Below, piece after piece: positions 11,654 to 19,429 of a DNA stretch of 64,000 nucleotides. The translations under genes and the position numbers were made by a program. How positions within the stretch are numbered: the stretch's first letter is position 1; every line of letters starts with the position of its first letter. Source of the stretch: Kitasatospora setae KM-6054 (GTDB taxonomy: Bacteria; Actinomycetota; Actinomycetes; Streptomycetales; Streptomycetaceae); contig NC_016109.1 of the NCBI RefSeq assembly GCF_000269985.1, positions 5,855,001-5,919,000 of the forward strand, read 5' to 3'. The notes beneath the pieces were generated by a model. It saw nothing but the letters and a program-made list of their open reading frames with translations, had not been told where the DNA came from and did not search any database.

Positions 11654-13363
11654 ATGCAGCAGCCAGCCGAGGGCAGCGCCGACGGCACCACCACGGTGCT
11701 CCAGCCCGGGTTCCTCGCCACGCTCTTCCAGGAACTGGGCGCCGACGAGGACGAGGAGGAGTACGCCGGAGAACCGGCCGACCCCCGCGCCGAGCCGCCT
11801 ACCGTCCCGCCCGCCGCTCCGCCCGTCATCCCGCCGCAGCCCGGGCCGGCCACCGCCCCCGCCGGCGCGGCCGCGCGCGAGGCGGACGAGGCGCGCGAGG
11901 CGGACGACGCCGACGACCCGGTCGCCGTGCACGGCCGGGCCGCCGCGCTCACCCACCACCGCACCCTCGCCGTCCAGGCCGACCACCAGCGCCTCGCCGA
12001 CCTGCTGCGCCGAGCGGCCCAGCCGGTCTCCGCGATGGACTTCGAGAGCCAGCTGCGCGACTACCAGCCCAAGCCCTTCCCGGATGACGCCGGACCCGAC
12101 GCCGAACCCGAGCCCGACTGGGCCGACTTCGCGCCGCCCGAACCCGCCGGCGCCGAGCCCGACCAGCCGCGCTCGCGCCGCCTGCTCGACTCCGGCTACC
12201 AGCGCGAACTCGCCCAGGCCCGGCTGCTGCACCAGCGCGCGCTGCGCGAGTGGCGCACCAAGCAGGCCGAACGCGCCGACAGCGGCGCCGTCGCCGCCCG
12301 CCGGGCCCACGAGGAGGCCGAACAGGCCAGGGCCCGGGCCGTCCAGGAGTACAACGACAGCCTGGAGGAGTGCCGCCGCGCCTACCGGCAGGCCGAACCC
12401 GCCGCCGTCGAGTCGCTGCTGGAACGCGCCCTGGCCGCCGCCGAGGGCGCCACCCGGGACCTGCCCGCCCCCTGCCGCGCCGTGTTCCGCGCCCTCACCC
12501 GCACCGCCGTCCTCGACCTCGACCTGCCGCCGCTGGACACCGTCCCCGCACTGGACGGCTACCGGCTCACCGCCGCCGACCAGGTCGAACCCGTGCCCCG
12601 CCCCGCCGCCGACGTCCGCGCCGACTACCTGCGCCTCGCCGCCCGGCTCGCGCTGCGCGCCCTGCAGGCCGCCGACGCCGTCGACACCGACGAGGTGCTG
12701 GCCGGCGTCGTCCTGAACGGCTGGCTGCGCGAACCCGGACAGCCCCCGCGCTGCCTGCTCAGCGTCGACGCCGACCGGGACGCGCTGGCCCGCACCCGCC
12801 TCGTCCCCGACGCCGGACACCTCGGCGACGAGGGCGCCGACGGCGGCGTCTACGCGGAGGCCGAACACGACGAGTCGCTGCTGCGGCTGCGCGCGCTGGC
12901 CGCCGCGATCACCCCCGACCCGTACGCGGACGAGACCGTGCAGCCCTGGGGCACCGCCTCCTCCGCGGTGCCCGCGCTCGGCGAACTGGCGCCCGGCGAG
13001 TTCGCCCGCCTGGTGCGCGCCGTCCTCACCGCCGGCGGCCTGCGGGACTGGAGCGTCCGGCTGCGCGGCCCGGCCGGCCTGGTCGCCACCGCCGAGGGCG
13101 ACCCCGGCAGCGGACTGCCCGGCCGCTGGGTGGTCTGGGCCTCCCGCACCGCCGCCCCCGTCACCGCCGAGGAGATCGCCACCCTCGCCGAGGCCGTCCG
13201 CGAGGAGGGCGCCGACCGCGGCCTGCGGATGACCTGCGGCCGCTTCACCGACGAGGCGCTCGACCTCGGCGGCGACGACCGCTACCAGCGCATCCACCTG
13301 ATGGACGGCCCCGGCCTGCGCGAACTCGCCGCCACCCACCTGGCCCTCCCGCTCACCCTCTGA
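11654..13363 (+). CDS. Mrr-like restriction endonuclease homologue, catalytic residues lost
   Basis: A 569-aa protein from ATG 11654 (GGGAG 9 nt upstream). Order: acidic/Pro-rich N-terminus, a charged coiled-coil-like region about 180-262 (QRELAQARLLHQRALREW ... EYNDSLEECRRAYRQAE), a middle domain about 270-430, and a C-terminal Mrr_cat-like domain about 446-560 starting PGEFARLVRAVLTAGGL and ending in IHLMDGPGLRELAATHL. In active Mrr relatives the motifs are GxDGGVD and (V/I)QxKR; here the equivalent segments read LRGPAGLVATAEG and VVWASRTAAPV, so Asp and Lys are missing. It is probably a non-cleaving nucleic-acid-binding or regulatory paralogue. It lies between two uncharacterised genes. 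Confidence 0.75.
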   Translation: MQQPAEGSADGTTTVLQPGFLATLFQELGADEDEEEYAGEPADPRAEPPTVPPAAPPVIPPQPGPATAPAGAAAREADEAREADDADDPVAVHGRAAALTHHRTLAVQADHQRLADLLRRAAQPVSAMDFESQLRDYQPKPFPDDAGPDAEPEPDWADFAPPEPAGAEPDQPRSRRLLDSGYQRELAQARLLHQRALREWRTKQAERADSGAVAARRAHEEAEQARARAVQEYNDSLEECRRAYRQAEPAAVESLLERALAAAEGATRDLPAPCRAVFRALTRTAVLDLDLPPLDTVPALDGYRLTAADQVEPVPRPAADVRADYLRLAARLALRALQAADAVDTDEVLAGVVLNGWLREPGQPPRCLLSVDADRDALARTRLVPDAGHLGDEGADGGVYAEAEHDESLLRLRALAAAITPDPYADETVQPWGTASSAVPALGELAPGEFARLVRAVLTAGGLRDWSVRLRGPAGLVATAEGDPGSGLPGRWVVWASRTAAPVTAEEIATLAEAVREEGADRGLRMTCGRFTDEALDLGGDDRYQRIHLMDGPGLRELAATHLALPLTL

Positions 13364-13503
13364 CCCCGGCCGCGCCCGCCCGCCCCGCCCCGGACCGGCG
13401 TTCGCCCGGCGCCGGACCGGACGGGCTGTCAGGCTGGGGGGAGAGCGGAATCGGTCACCCGGCCGCCCGGACGGACCGGCAGACGAGCGCGCAGGAGGCA
13501 CAG

Positions 13504-14052
13504 GTGGATCGGCGGACGGCTCGGCAGACCGACCGGCAGGACCGGCAGACCGACGGGCAGGACCGGCAGACCGACGGGCAGGACCGGCAGACCGACGGGC
13601 AGGACCGGCAGACCGACGGGCAGGACCGGCAGACCGACCGGCAGGACCGGCAGGCGGAGCGGCGGGTGGCCCGGCAGGTGGCCGAGCGGGACCGCGAACT
13701 GGCGATGGCCGAGATGTACGGCGAGTGCGGGCTGCTGCGCGAACTCGCCGAGGCCAGCGGCGTCCGCCTCGACGACACCGTCGACTCGCTGACCGCCCTC
13801 GACCAGCTGCTGCCGCGCTGGCGCGACGACCCGCAGGTCTCGCAGTGGCTCGGCACCGACGCGGGCCTCTATCTCGGCACCGTGATCCGCCGCCGGGTGC
13901 CCGGCGCCCGCTGGCGGCTCGCCGCCGACGGCCGCCCGCTGATGGTCCTCGACACCGGCTTCGAGCTCGACGCCACCGCGATCGGCCGCGACTGGGCCGT
14001 CCAAGGCGCGCCGCAGCTCGCCGCCGTCTACCGGGCCGCCGGCGACGGCTGA
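13504..14052 (+). CDS. Uncharacterised protein with perfect DRQTDGQ heptad repeats
   Basis: A 182-aa protein. GTG 13504 is chosen because AGGAGG lies 5 nt upstream. The first 55 residues are built from the heptad DRQTDGQ (four perfect copies and diverged flanking copies), continuing into a charged helix (RVARQVAERDRELAMAEMY), so a hydrophilic coiled coil or flexible stalk is likely. The rest (about 65-182) is a globular domain of unknown family: LLRELAEASGVRLDDTVDSL, LDQLLPRWRDDP, LGTVIRRRVPGARW and a C-terminal DWAVQGAPQLAAVYRAAGDG. It may be transcribed with the preceding Mrr-like gene (140-nt gap). No function can be given. Confidence 0.7.
   Translation: MDRRTARQTDRQDRQTDGQDRQTDGQDRQTDGQDRQTDGQDRQTDRQDRQAERRVARQVAERDRELAMAEMYGECGLLRELAEASGVRLDDTVDSLTALDQLLPRWRDDPQVSQWLGTDAGLYLGTVIRRRVPGARWRLAADGRPLMVLDTGFELDATAIGRDWAVQGAPQLAAVYRAAGDG
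13519..13653 (+). repeat. 21-nt coding tandem repeat
   Basis: Unit GACCGGCAGACCGACGGGCAG in four identical copies (13540-13623), a fifth copy with one change (13624-13644), a diverged copy before and a partial copy after. The unit is 7 codons, so copy-number change keeps the frame. Confidence 0.95.
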
Positions 14053-14130
14053 CCCCCGCCGCGCCCGCGCCCGGGCGTCACCCCGACGGGTCGCCCGGGC
14101 GGCGCGCCGCCACCCGCTTCCGCAGGCTGG

Positions 14131-14174
14131 ACCCAGGGCCCGGCACCGTCCGGCCCGGGCCGGACGGACTGGGT
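14131..14174. terminator. Large hairpin with a 22-bp palindrome
   Basis: A perfect 22-bp palindrome occupies 14146-14167 (CCGTCCGGCCC and its complement), enclosed by ACCCAG (14131) and CTGGGT (14169). It lies between the heptad-repeat gene and the ZIP gene and probably ends transcription of the former. Confidence 0.6.
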
Positions 14175-14276
14175 CTCCGTGGGCAGCGGTCGACGCAGCC
14201 GTCCGGCCCCCGCACCGTGACGTGACGGGGGAGGCCGACACTGACCGCCGTCCTGGTCGCCGCGGGCGCGTTCCTG

Positions 14277-15020
14277 ATGACCCTGCTCGGCGGCTTCGTC
14301 GCCCAGCACACCGGGGACCGCCGCCACCTCGTCCTCGGCCTCGCCGCCGGACTGATGCTCGGCGTGGTCGCCTTCGACCTGCTCCCCGAAGCCATCGCCC
14401 AGGCCCCGCAGGAACTGCACGGCGTCCCCGTCGCGCTGCTGATGTTCGCCGCCGGGTTCCTCGCCATCCACGTCGTCGAACGCGCCGTCGCCATCCACCG
14501 CGGCCACGAGGGCGAGTACGCCGCCCACAGCCACGCCCACAGCCACGGCCACGCGCACACCCACGGCCCCGGCGAACGCACCCGCGAACAGGGCGTCGGA
14601 CTCGCCGCCGCCTCCGCGCTGGTCCTGCACAGCATGATGGACGGCTTCGCGATCGGCGCCGCGTTCCAGGCCGGCACGACGGTCGGCACCGTCGTCGCCA
14701 TCGCCGTCGTCGCGCACGACTTCGCCGACGGCTTCAACACGTACACCCTCACCCGGCTGTACGGGAACAACCGGCGACGGGCCGTCACCCTGCTGTTCGC
14801 CGACGCGCTCGCACCCGTCACCGGAGCCGGGATCACCCTGCTGTTCACCATCCCGGAACAGCTGCTCGGGCTCTACCTCGGCTTCTTCGGCGGCTTCCTG
14901 ATGTACCTGGCGACCGCCGACATCCTGCCCGAGGCGCACAGCCCGCACCCGTCGAAGGGCACGCTGGCCTGCACGCTGCTGGGGGTGGCGTTCATGTGGC
15001 TGGTGGTCGGGTTGGCGTGA
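14277..15020 (+). CDS. ZIP family divalent metal transporter
   Basis: A 247-aa integral membrane protein, probably importing zinc or another divalent metal. Visible: GLAAGLMLGVVAFDLLPEAI, a His-rich cytoplasmic-type loop (HSHAHSHGHAHTHG, about residues 88-101), the TM4 motif LHSMMDGFAIGAAF and the TM5 equivalent VVAHDFADGFNTYTL. The canonical TM5 motif is HExPEG, so HDFADG is a variant. ATG 14277 cuts into the first helix; an in-frame CTG at 14241, 6 nt after GGGGGAGG, would add 12 hydrophobic residues and may be the true, rare start. The last codons and the stop lie inside a 133-bp tandem duplication. Confidence 0.88.
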   Translation: MTLLGGFVAQHTGDRRHLVLGLAAGLMLGVVAFDLLPEAIAQAPQELHGVPVALLMFAAGFLAIHVVERAVAIHRGHEGEYAAHSHAHSHGHAHTHGPGERTREQGVGLAAASALVLHSMMDGFAIGAAFQAGTTVGTVVAIAVVAHDFADGFNTYTLTRLYGNNRRRAVTLLFADALAPVTGAGITLLFTIPEQLLGLYLGFFGGFLMYLATADILPEAHSPHPSKGTLACTLLGVAFMWLVVGLA

Positions 15021-15340
15021 GGGGTGCTTGCGGGGGGCGGGGGTGGAGTGAGGGGAGGTGCCTGCGGCGGGCGGGAGGGATGGGGGTGCGGGCACGCTGG
15101 CCTGCACGCTGCTGGGGGTGGCGTTCATGTGGCTGGTGGTCGGGTTGGCGTGAGGGGTGCTTGCGGGGGGCGGGGGTGGAGTGAGGGGAGGTGCCTGCGG
15201 CGGGCGGGAGGGATGGGGGTGCGGGCACGCTGGCCTGCACGCTGCTGGGGGTGGCGTTCATGTGGCTGGTGGTCGGGTTGGCGTGAGGGGTGCCTGCGGC
15301 GGGGCGGGGGTGGAGCGGGGGGAGGCGCCTGCGGCGGGGC
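14957..15340. repeat. 133-bp tandem duplication over the ZIP gene 3' end
   Basis: Copy 1 (14957-15089) and copy 2 (15090-15222) look identical. Copy 3 starts at 15223, is identical for about 69 nt and then diverges with indels to about 15340. Each begins GGGCACGCTGGCCTGCACGC and carries the last 20 or so codons and the stop of the ZIP gene plus G-rich intergenic DNA. This explains the whole 324-nt gap between the ZIP and LysR genes. Confidence 0.95.
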
Positions 15341-15344
15341 GGGG

Positions 15345-16268
15345 CTAGGCGGCGGGGGTGTGCGGGGGGTTGAGGGCGTCCCAGTGGTGGCGCAGGGCGG
15401 TGAGGGTGGCGGTGATGGCGGGGCGGCGGGAGGTCTGGGTGCGCCAGAGGGCGTGGATGCGGCGGGCGGGTTCGGGGGTGACGGGGCGGGCGGTGATGTC
15501 GGGCGGGAGGGGGCCGCGGCCGAGGCGGGGGATCAGGCCGAGGCCCAGGCCGGCGGCGATCAGGGCGAGTTGGGTCTGGAACTCGCCGACCCAGTGGGCG
15601 ACGTCCGGTTCCTCGCCGGTCTCCCGCATGGTGCGCAGCAGCCAGTCGTGGCAGATGTTGCCGGGCGGCACGCTGATCCAGCGCTGGCCGCGCAGCCGTT
15701 CCACCGGGACGGCGGCCAGTTCGGTCAGCGGATGTCCGGCGGGCAGCAGCAGGTCGACCGGGTCGTCGCCGAGGTCGAGCCGGTCCAGCCCGTCCTGCAC
15801 CGGCAGCGGGACGGTCGCCCAGTCCTGCACGACCGCCAGGTCGACCTCGCCGCGGGCGACCAGCTCGGCCGCCGGGTACGGGTCGCTCTCCAGCAGGCGG
15901 ACGTCCAACTCGGGGCAGGTCTCCCGGAGTTCGGCCAGGACGGCGGGCAGCAGGCCGCGCGCCGCGGTGGGGAAGGCGGCCACCAGCAGCCGGCCGACCG
16001 CCCGGCCGCGCTGCTCCTCCAGCGTCACCTCGGCCTGCTCGACCAGGGCCAGCACGCGCTGCGCGGTGTCCGCGAGCCGGTGCGCGGCGTCGGTCAACTG
16101 GACGCCCCGGCCCTGGCGTTCGAGCAGGACGGTGCGCGTCTCGCGTTCGAGTTTGGCGATCTGCTGGGAGATCGCGGACGGGGTGAAGCCGAGGGCCGCG
16201 GCGGCCCCGCCGACCGAGCCGTGCACGGCGACCGCGTGCAGGGCGCGCAGGCGTCCCAGATCCATCAT
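15345..16268 (-). CDS. LysR-family transcriptional regulator
   Basis: A 307-aa regulator of normal LysR length. The N-terminal winged helix has LRALHAVAVHGSVGGAAAAL and FTPSAISQQIAKLERE, the family recognition helix. The effector-binding domain follows from about residue 90 (RLLVAAFPTAARGLLPAVL). It is transcribed away from the EamA exporter gene, with about 100 nt between them, the classical arrangement in which a LysR protein controls its divergent neighbour. An ATG pair at the start (16268/16265) leaves one residue of uncertainty. The stop codon lies just at the edge of the tandem duplication. Confidence 0.92.
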   Translation of the reverse strand: MMDLGRLRALHAVAVHGSVGGAAAALGFTPSAISQQIAKLERETRTVLLERQGRGVQLTDAAHRLADTAQRVLALVEQAEVTLEEQRGRAVGRLLVAAFPTAARGLLPAVLAELRETCPELDVRLLESDPYPAAELVARGEVDLAVVQDWATVPLPVQDGLDRLDLGDDPVDLLLPAGHPLTELAAVPVERLRGQRWISVPPGNICHDWLLRTMRETGEEPDVAHWVGEFQTQLALIAAGLGLGLIPRLGRGPLPPDITARPVTPEPARRIHALWRTQTSRRPAITATLTALRHHWDALNPPHTPAA

Positions 16269-16371
16269 GCAGCAATGCTAAACCGTGGGGTTGAGGAATC
16301 ATCGCTGGTGCTGAACGGTCGGCCCGGTGGATGCTCGGAGCATGCCCACTCCTCCCCGTCCGGGGGTCGCC

Positions 16372-17298
16372 ATGACCCCGCGCCACGTCGCCCTCGCCGT
16401 GCTGATCGCCGCCGTCTGGGGCCTGAACTTCGTCCTGATCGAGGTCGGACTGCACGACTTCCCGCCGCTGCTGTTCTGCGCGCTGCGGTTCACCGTGGTC
16501 GCGCTGCCCGCCGTCTTCCTGGTCGGCCGGCCGCGGGTGGCCTGGCGCTGGGTGCTGGGGGTCGGGGTGACGCTCGGGGTGGTGAAGTTCGGGCTGCTCT
16601 TCCTCGGCATGCACGCCGGGATGCCGGCCGGACTGTCCTCGCTGGTGCTGCAGGGCCAGGCCGGGTTCACCGCGCTGTTCGCCGCCGGGATGCTGCGCGA
16701 GCGGCCCGCCCCGCTGCGGATCGCCGGGCTGGGGGTGGCCTTCGCGGGCATCGCGCTGGCCGCCGTCGACCGCGGCGCCGGCGGGCCGGTCGGCGCGTTC
16801 GTGCTGGTGATCTGCTCGGCGGCGGCCTGGGGCCTGGCCAACGTGCTGACCCGGAAGGCCGCCCCGCCGGACGCGCTGCGCTGGATGGTGTGGGTCTCCG
16901 CGGTGCCGCCGCTGCCGCTGCTCGCGCTCTCCCTGCTGGTCGAGGGCCCGGCCGCGGACTGGGCGGCGCTGCGCGGGATCAGCGCGGCGGGCGTCGGCGC
17001 GGTGCTGTACGTCGGCCTGGTCTCGACGCTGTTCGCGTTCGTCGCCTGGAGCCACCTGCTGCGCCGCTACGACGCCTCGGTGGTCGCCCCGTACTCGCTG
17101 CTGGTGCCGGTGTTCGGGATGTCCTCGGCGGCGCTGCTGCTCGGCGAGCGGTTCAGCCCGCTGGCGGGGGCGGCGACGGCGCTGGTGATCGCCGGGATCG
17201 GGCTGGGGGCGGTGCCTACGGCGCTGTGGGGCCGGCTTCGTGGGCTTCCTCGGCGCGCCGCAGCGCTCGCAGCAGGACGTCCTGCTCGGCAGGGCTGA
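16372..17298 (+). CDS. EamA/DMT-family exporter
   Basis: About 308 aa from ATG 16372 (MTPRHVALAVLIAAVWGLNF), with GGGGG about 8 nt upstream; upstream in-frame starts at 16327 or 16342 are possible but less well placed. Ten hydrophobic helices in two EamA repeats: ALRFTVVALPAVFL and LSSLVLQGQAGFTALFAA in the first, SAAAWGLANVLTRKA and SLLVPVFGMSSAALLLGE in the second. Such proteins export amino acids or other metabolites. The divergent LysR gene is the likely regulator. Its 3' end overlaps the convergent MarR gene by 83 nt. Confidence 0.9.
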   Translation: MTPRHVALAVLIAAVWGLNFVLIEVGLHDFPPLLFCALRFTVVALPAVFLVGRPRVAWRWVLGVGVTLGVVKFGLLFLGMHAGMPAGLSSLVLQGQAGFTALFAAGMLRERPAPLRIAGLGVAFAGIALAAVDRGAGGPVGAFVLVICSAAAWGLANVLTRKAAPPDALRWMVWVSAVPPLPLLALSLLVEGPAADWAALRGISAAGVGAVLYVGLVSTLFAFVAWSHLLRRYDASVVAPYSLLVPVFGMSSAALLLGERFSPLAGAATALVIAGIGLGAVPTALWGRLRGLPRRAAALAAGRPARQG

Positions 17299-17689
17299 TC
17301 GGGCCGAAGTACTCCTGGGCGACCTCGTGCCGGACCCGGGAGATCCGCTCCAGCGCGCCGTGCCCGTCCTCGGTGAGCACCAGGCGCACCGCCCGGCGGT
17401 CGGCCGGGTCGGGGGTGCGGGCGACCAGGCCGGCCTCCTCCAGGGCGTCGACCACGGTGGTGGCCGAGCGCGGGGCGATGCGCAGCCGCTCGGCGAGCTC
17501 GCTCAGCCGCATGGTCTCGGCGCTCTCGCAGCCGGGTGCGTGGGCCAGCGTGCGCAGGGCCCGCCCCTGGGCCGGGGTGAGGCCGTAGGGCTCCAGCCGC
17601 TGCATGGTCCGCCGCCGGATCCGCTTCATCGCCCGGGTGAGCGCGTCGGCGAGTTCCGCGGCGGTGTCGGCGGGGCCGGGGGAGGTCAT
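17216..17689 (-). CDS. MarR-family transcriptional regulator
   Basis: About 157 aa (ATG 17689; 17695 is an alternative). The winged-helix core reads LTPAQGRALRTLAHAP, MRLSELAERLRIAPRSATTVVDALEEAGLVARTPDPADRRAVRLVLTEDG, with the wing Asp-Arg-Arg typical of MarR. The gene overlaps the EamA gene tail to tail. Its 5' side faces the DUF2218 gene across a 140-nt AT-rich control region, with AACATGTT at 17749-17756 as a possible self-operator. Ligand unknown. Confidence 0.92.
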   Translation of the reverse strand: MTSPGPADTAAELADALTRAMKRIRRRTMQRLEPYGLTPAQGRALRTLAHAPGCESAETMRLSELAERLRIAPRSATTVVDALEEAGLVARTPDPADRRAVRLVLTEDGHGALERISRVRHEVAQEYFGPISPAEQDVLLRALRRAEEAHEAGPTAP

Positions 17690-17760
17690 GGGCACAGGGT
17701 AGCGGGCGGCTCGGGGCCGGTACGGAGGGTGATCGATCTCGCCTCGATAACATGTTGAGC

Positions 17761-17796
17761 TTGACTCAGTAATCCAGTAGCTTAGGGCAGCCTAAG
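17761..17796 (+). promoter_or_regulatory. Promoter/iron-box-like region of the DUF2218 gene
   Basis: TTGACT at 17761 is a -35-like element and is followed by the inverted repeat CTTAGG-GCAG-CCTAAG (17781-17796). The half-sites TTAGG/CCTAA are those of DtxR/DmdR iron boxes, although the usual spacing is longer (9 nt rather than 4). Confidence 0.45.
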
Positions 17797-17829
17797 TGAT
17801 TCGTGTCCCCGTGTTCAGAGGAGTCCGTC

Positions 17830-18162
17830 GTGGCCCGCTCCACCGCCCGCGTCAGCACCGACCGCCCCGCCCGCTACGCCAAGCAGCTCGCCGCCCACAT
17901 GGGCCGCAAGGTCCCCGCCGAGTGGTCGGAGGAGACCGGCCGCGGCTCGCTCGTCTTCGGCGCCGGCCGGGCCGAGCTCGCCGCCGAGGAGGGCGCGCTG
18001 CTGCTCTCCGTCGAGGGCGCCGAGGAGAGTCTGGACCAGCTGGAGGACGTGGTCGGCCGCCACCTCGTCCGCTTCGGCACCCGCGACGAGCTGGTCGTCG
18101 CCTGGCAGCGCGAGGGCGGGGCGGCCGGCACCGTCCAGCGCCTCACCGGCGAGGAGGGCTGA
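17830..18162 (+). CDS. DUF2218 domain protein
   Basis: A 110-aa protein from GTG 17830, with AGAGGAG 6 nt upstream (GTG 17803 is an alternative). The whole length is one DUF2218 domain: ARYAKQLAAHMGRKVPAEW, GSLVFGAGRAELAAEEGALLL, ESLDQLEDVVGRHLVRFG and VAWQRE. DUF2218 proteins are small and of unknown function; relatives often lie with siderophore or iron-transport genes, which agrees with the iron-box-like repeat upstream. No siderophore gene is adjacent here. Confidence 0.88.
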   Translation: MARSTARVSTDRPARYAKQLAAHMGRKVPAEWSEETGRGSLVFGAGRAELAAEEGALLLSVEGAEESLDQLEDVVGRHLVRFGTRDELVVAWQREGGAAGTVQRLTGEEG

Positions 18163-18163
18163 C

Positions 18164-18197
18164 CGGCCCCGCGCCTCGCCGGTGAGGCGCGGGGCCG
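18164..18197. terminator. Bidirectional terminator between DUF2218 gene and chitinase gene
   Basis: Perfect 14-bp stem (CGGCCCCGCGCCTC / GAGGCGCGGGGCCG) with loop GCCGGT, between two convergent genes. Confidence 0.9.
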
Positions 18198-18204
18198 CGT
18201 CCGC

Positions 18205-19329
18205 TCAGCTCTGGCGCAGCGGCGGCATCGGCACCGGCACGGCGAAGGCCGTCGCCCCCGCGCCGACGCCGCCCGCGCAGCCGTTCGGCGGCGCGGTGGT
18301 GACGCCCCGCGTCGACGGCTTCTCGGCCGCCCAGAACATGAAGCCGAGCAGCCCCGCCGTGCTGCCCGCGCCGTTCGGCGCCGCGCTCCGGACCCAGCTC
18401 CCGGTGGCCTGCTGCACCGAGTTCGCGAAGTTCACGCACTCCGGGCGGACCTGCGAGCCCTCCGCGATGTACAGGCCGGCGGTGAACTTGGCCGGCGCCA
18501 GCGGCGGGATCGCCGGGCTGTACGTCGGCTTGCCGTCCAGGTGCTCCTGCCAGTTGGCGATCGCGGTCGAGGCGCTCGGCTGCTTGTTCGGCACCATCGC
18601 GTTGGCGTAGTCCAGCACCGGGTTCGCCGTGGTCAGCCAGTTCGCGGTGGCGTACTGGTCGATGCCGCTCAGCCAGCGGTCGCCGGCCGCCACGTCGATG
18701 GTCAGCCGGGCGGTCGGGTCCGCGCCCGAGGCGTCGTACGGGTGGGCGGCCCGGTAGGCGGTCACGAAAGCCTGCAAGCCGGTCAGGTTCGGGTTGCTGC
18801 TGTTCTCGTAGTCGATCTCGATGCCGACGCCCAGCCTGCCCGCCAGTGCCGCCGCCTTCTGGCCCAGCAGCGTGCCGTTCCGGGCCAGCGCGGTGTCCCA
18901 GTCGCCGGTGTACGTGATGCCGCCGATGGAGAGCATCACCCGGATGCCGTGCGCGGTGAAGTAGTCCACCACCTGCTGGTTCATCCCCACCGGCACCCCG
19001 GCGGCGTTCCCCGCGTCGGTGGTGCCGTCCAGCAGCCGCAGCGGGTTGACGAAGCTCAGCACCACCACGTTCACCGAGGGGCGGCCGTCGCCGCGGTCCA
19101 CCAGCCAGTGGTTGGCGGTGTCGAAGGCCGCCAGGTCGCGGACCTTCGCCCAGGTGCAGGCGTCGTCGCTGCAGTGCCAGGCGCCGTACACCTGCATCGG
19201 GTCGGCGGCCGCAGTGGCCGTGGCGGTGGTGGCGGCGGCGGGCTGGGCGGTCAGCGGCAGCGACAGCAGCGCGGCCGCCACCGCCAAACGCGTCATGAGC
19301 ATGACCATGGACCTGGCTGGGGAACGCAC
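18205..19329 (-). CDS. Secreted GH18 chitinase-like glycoside hydrolase
   Basis: A 374-aa protein with a signal peptide (MTRLAVAAALLSLPLTAQPAAA; starts at internal Met8-Met12 would fit it better than GTG 19329). GH18 landmarks: strand-3 motif MLSIGG (about 132-137) and strand-4 motif GVGIEIDYEN with the acid catalyst at about Glu175; the usual DGxDxDxE has its first two Asp replaced (VGIEIDYE). FMFWAAEKP near the C-terminus corresponds to the strand-8 Trp. No chitin-binding module is present. It should act on chitin or related glycans outside the cell; the altered motif leaves specificity open. Confidence 0.85.
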   Translation of the reverse strand: MRSPARSMVMLMTRLAVAAALLSLPLTAQPAAATTATATAAADPMQVYGAWHCSDDACTWAKVRDLAAFDTANHWLVDRGDGRPSVNVVVLSFVNPLRLLDGTTDAGNAAGVPVGMNQQVVDYFTAHGIRVMLSIGGITYTGDWDTALARNGTLLGQKAAALAGRLGVGIEIDYENSSNPNLTGLQAFVTAYRAAHPYDASGADPTARLTIDVAAGDRWLSGIDQYATANWLTTANPVLDYANAMVPNKQPSASTAIANWQEHLDGKPTYSPAIPPLAPAKFTAGLYIAEGSQVRPECVNFANSVQQATGSWVRSAAPNGAGSTAGLLGFMFWAAEKPSTRGVTTAPPNGCAGGVGAGATAFAVPVPMPPLRQS

Positions 19330-19429
19330 ATCCGCCTCCCGGCGCTCGCGTGCTGATGGGTGGGGAACAGGGTGCGCGCGGGCCGGGAGGGCGTCAATGG
19401 TCCGGACCGAACTGCGAACTGACGCGACG

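Noticed and set aside
11654-13363. Active restriction endonuclease
   Set aside because: The catalytic Asp and QxK motif of Mrr are not present, and no methyltransferase is adjacent.
13519-13653. CRISPR-like array
   Set aside because: The 21-nt repeats are directly adjacent without spacers and stay in frame in a coding gene.
15024-15348. Short frames downstream of the ZIP gene
   Set aside because: They are produced by the 133-bp tandem duplication and are G-rich without coding signature.
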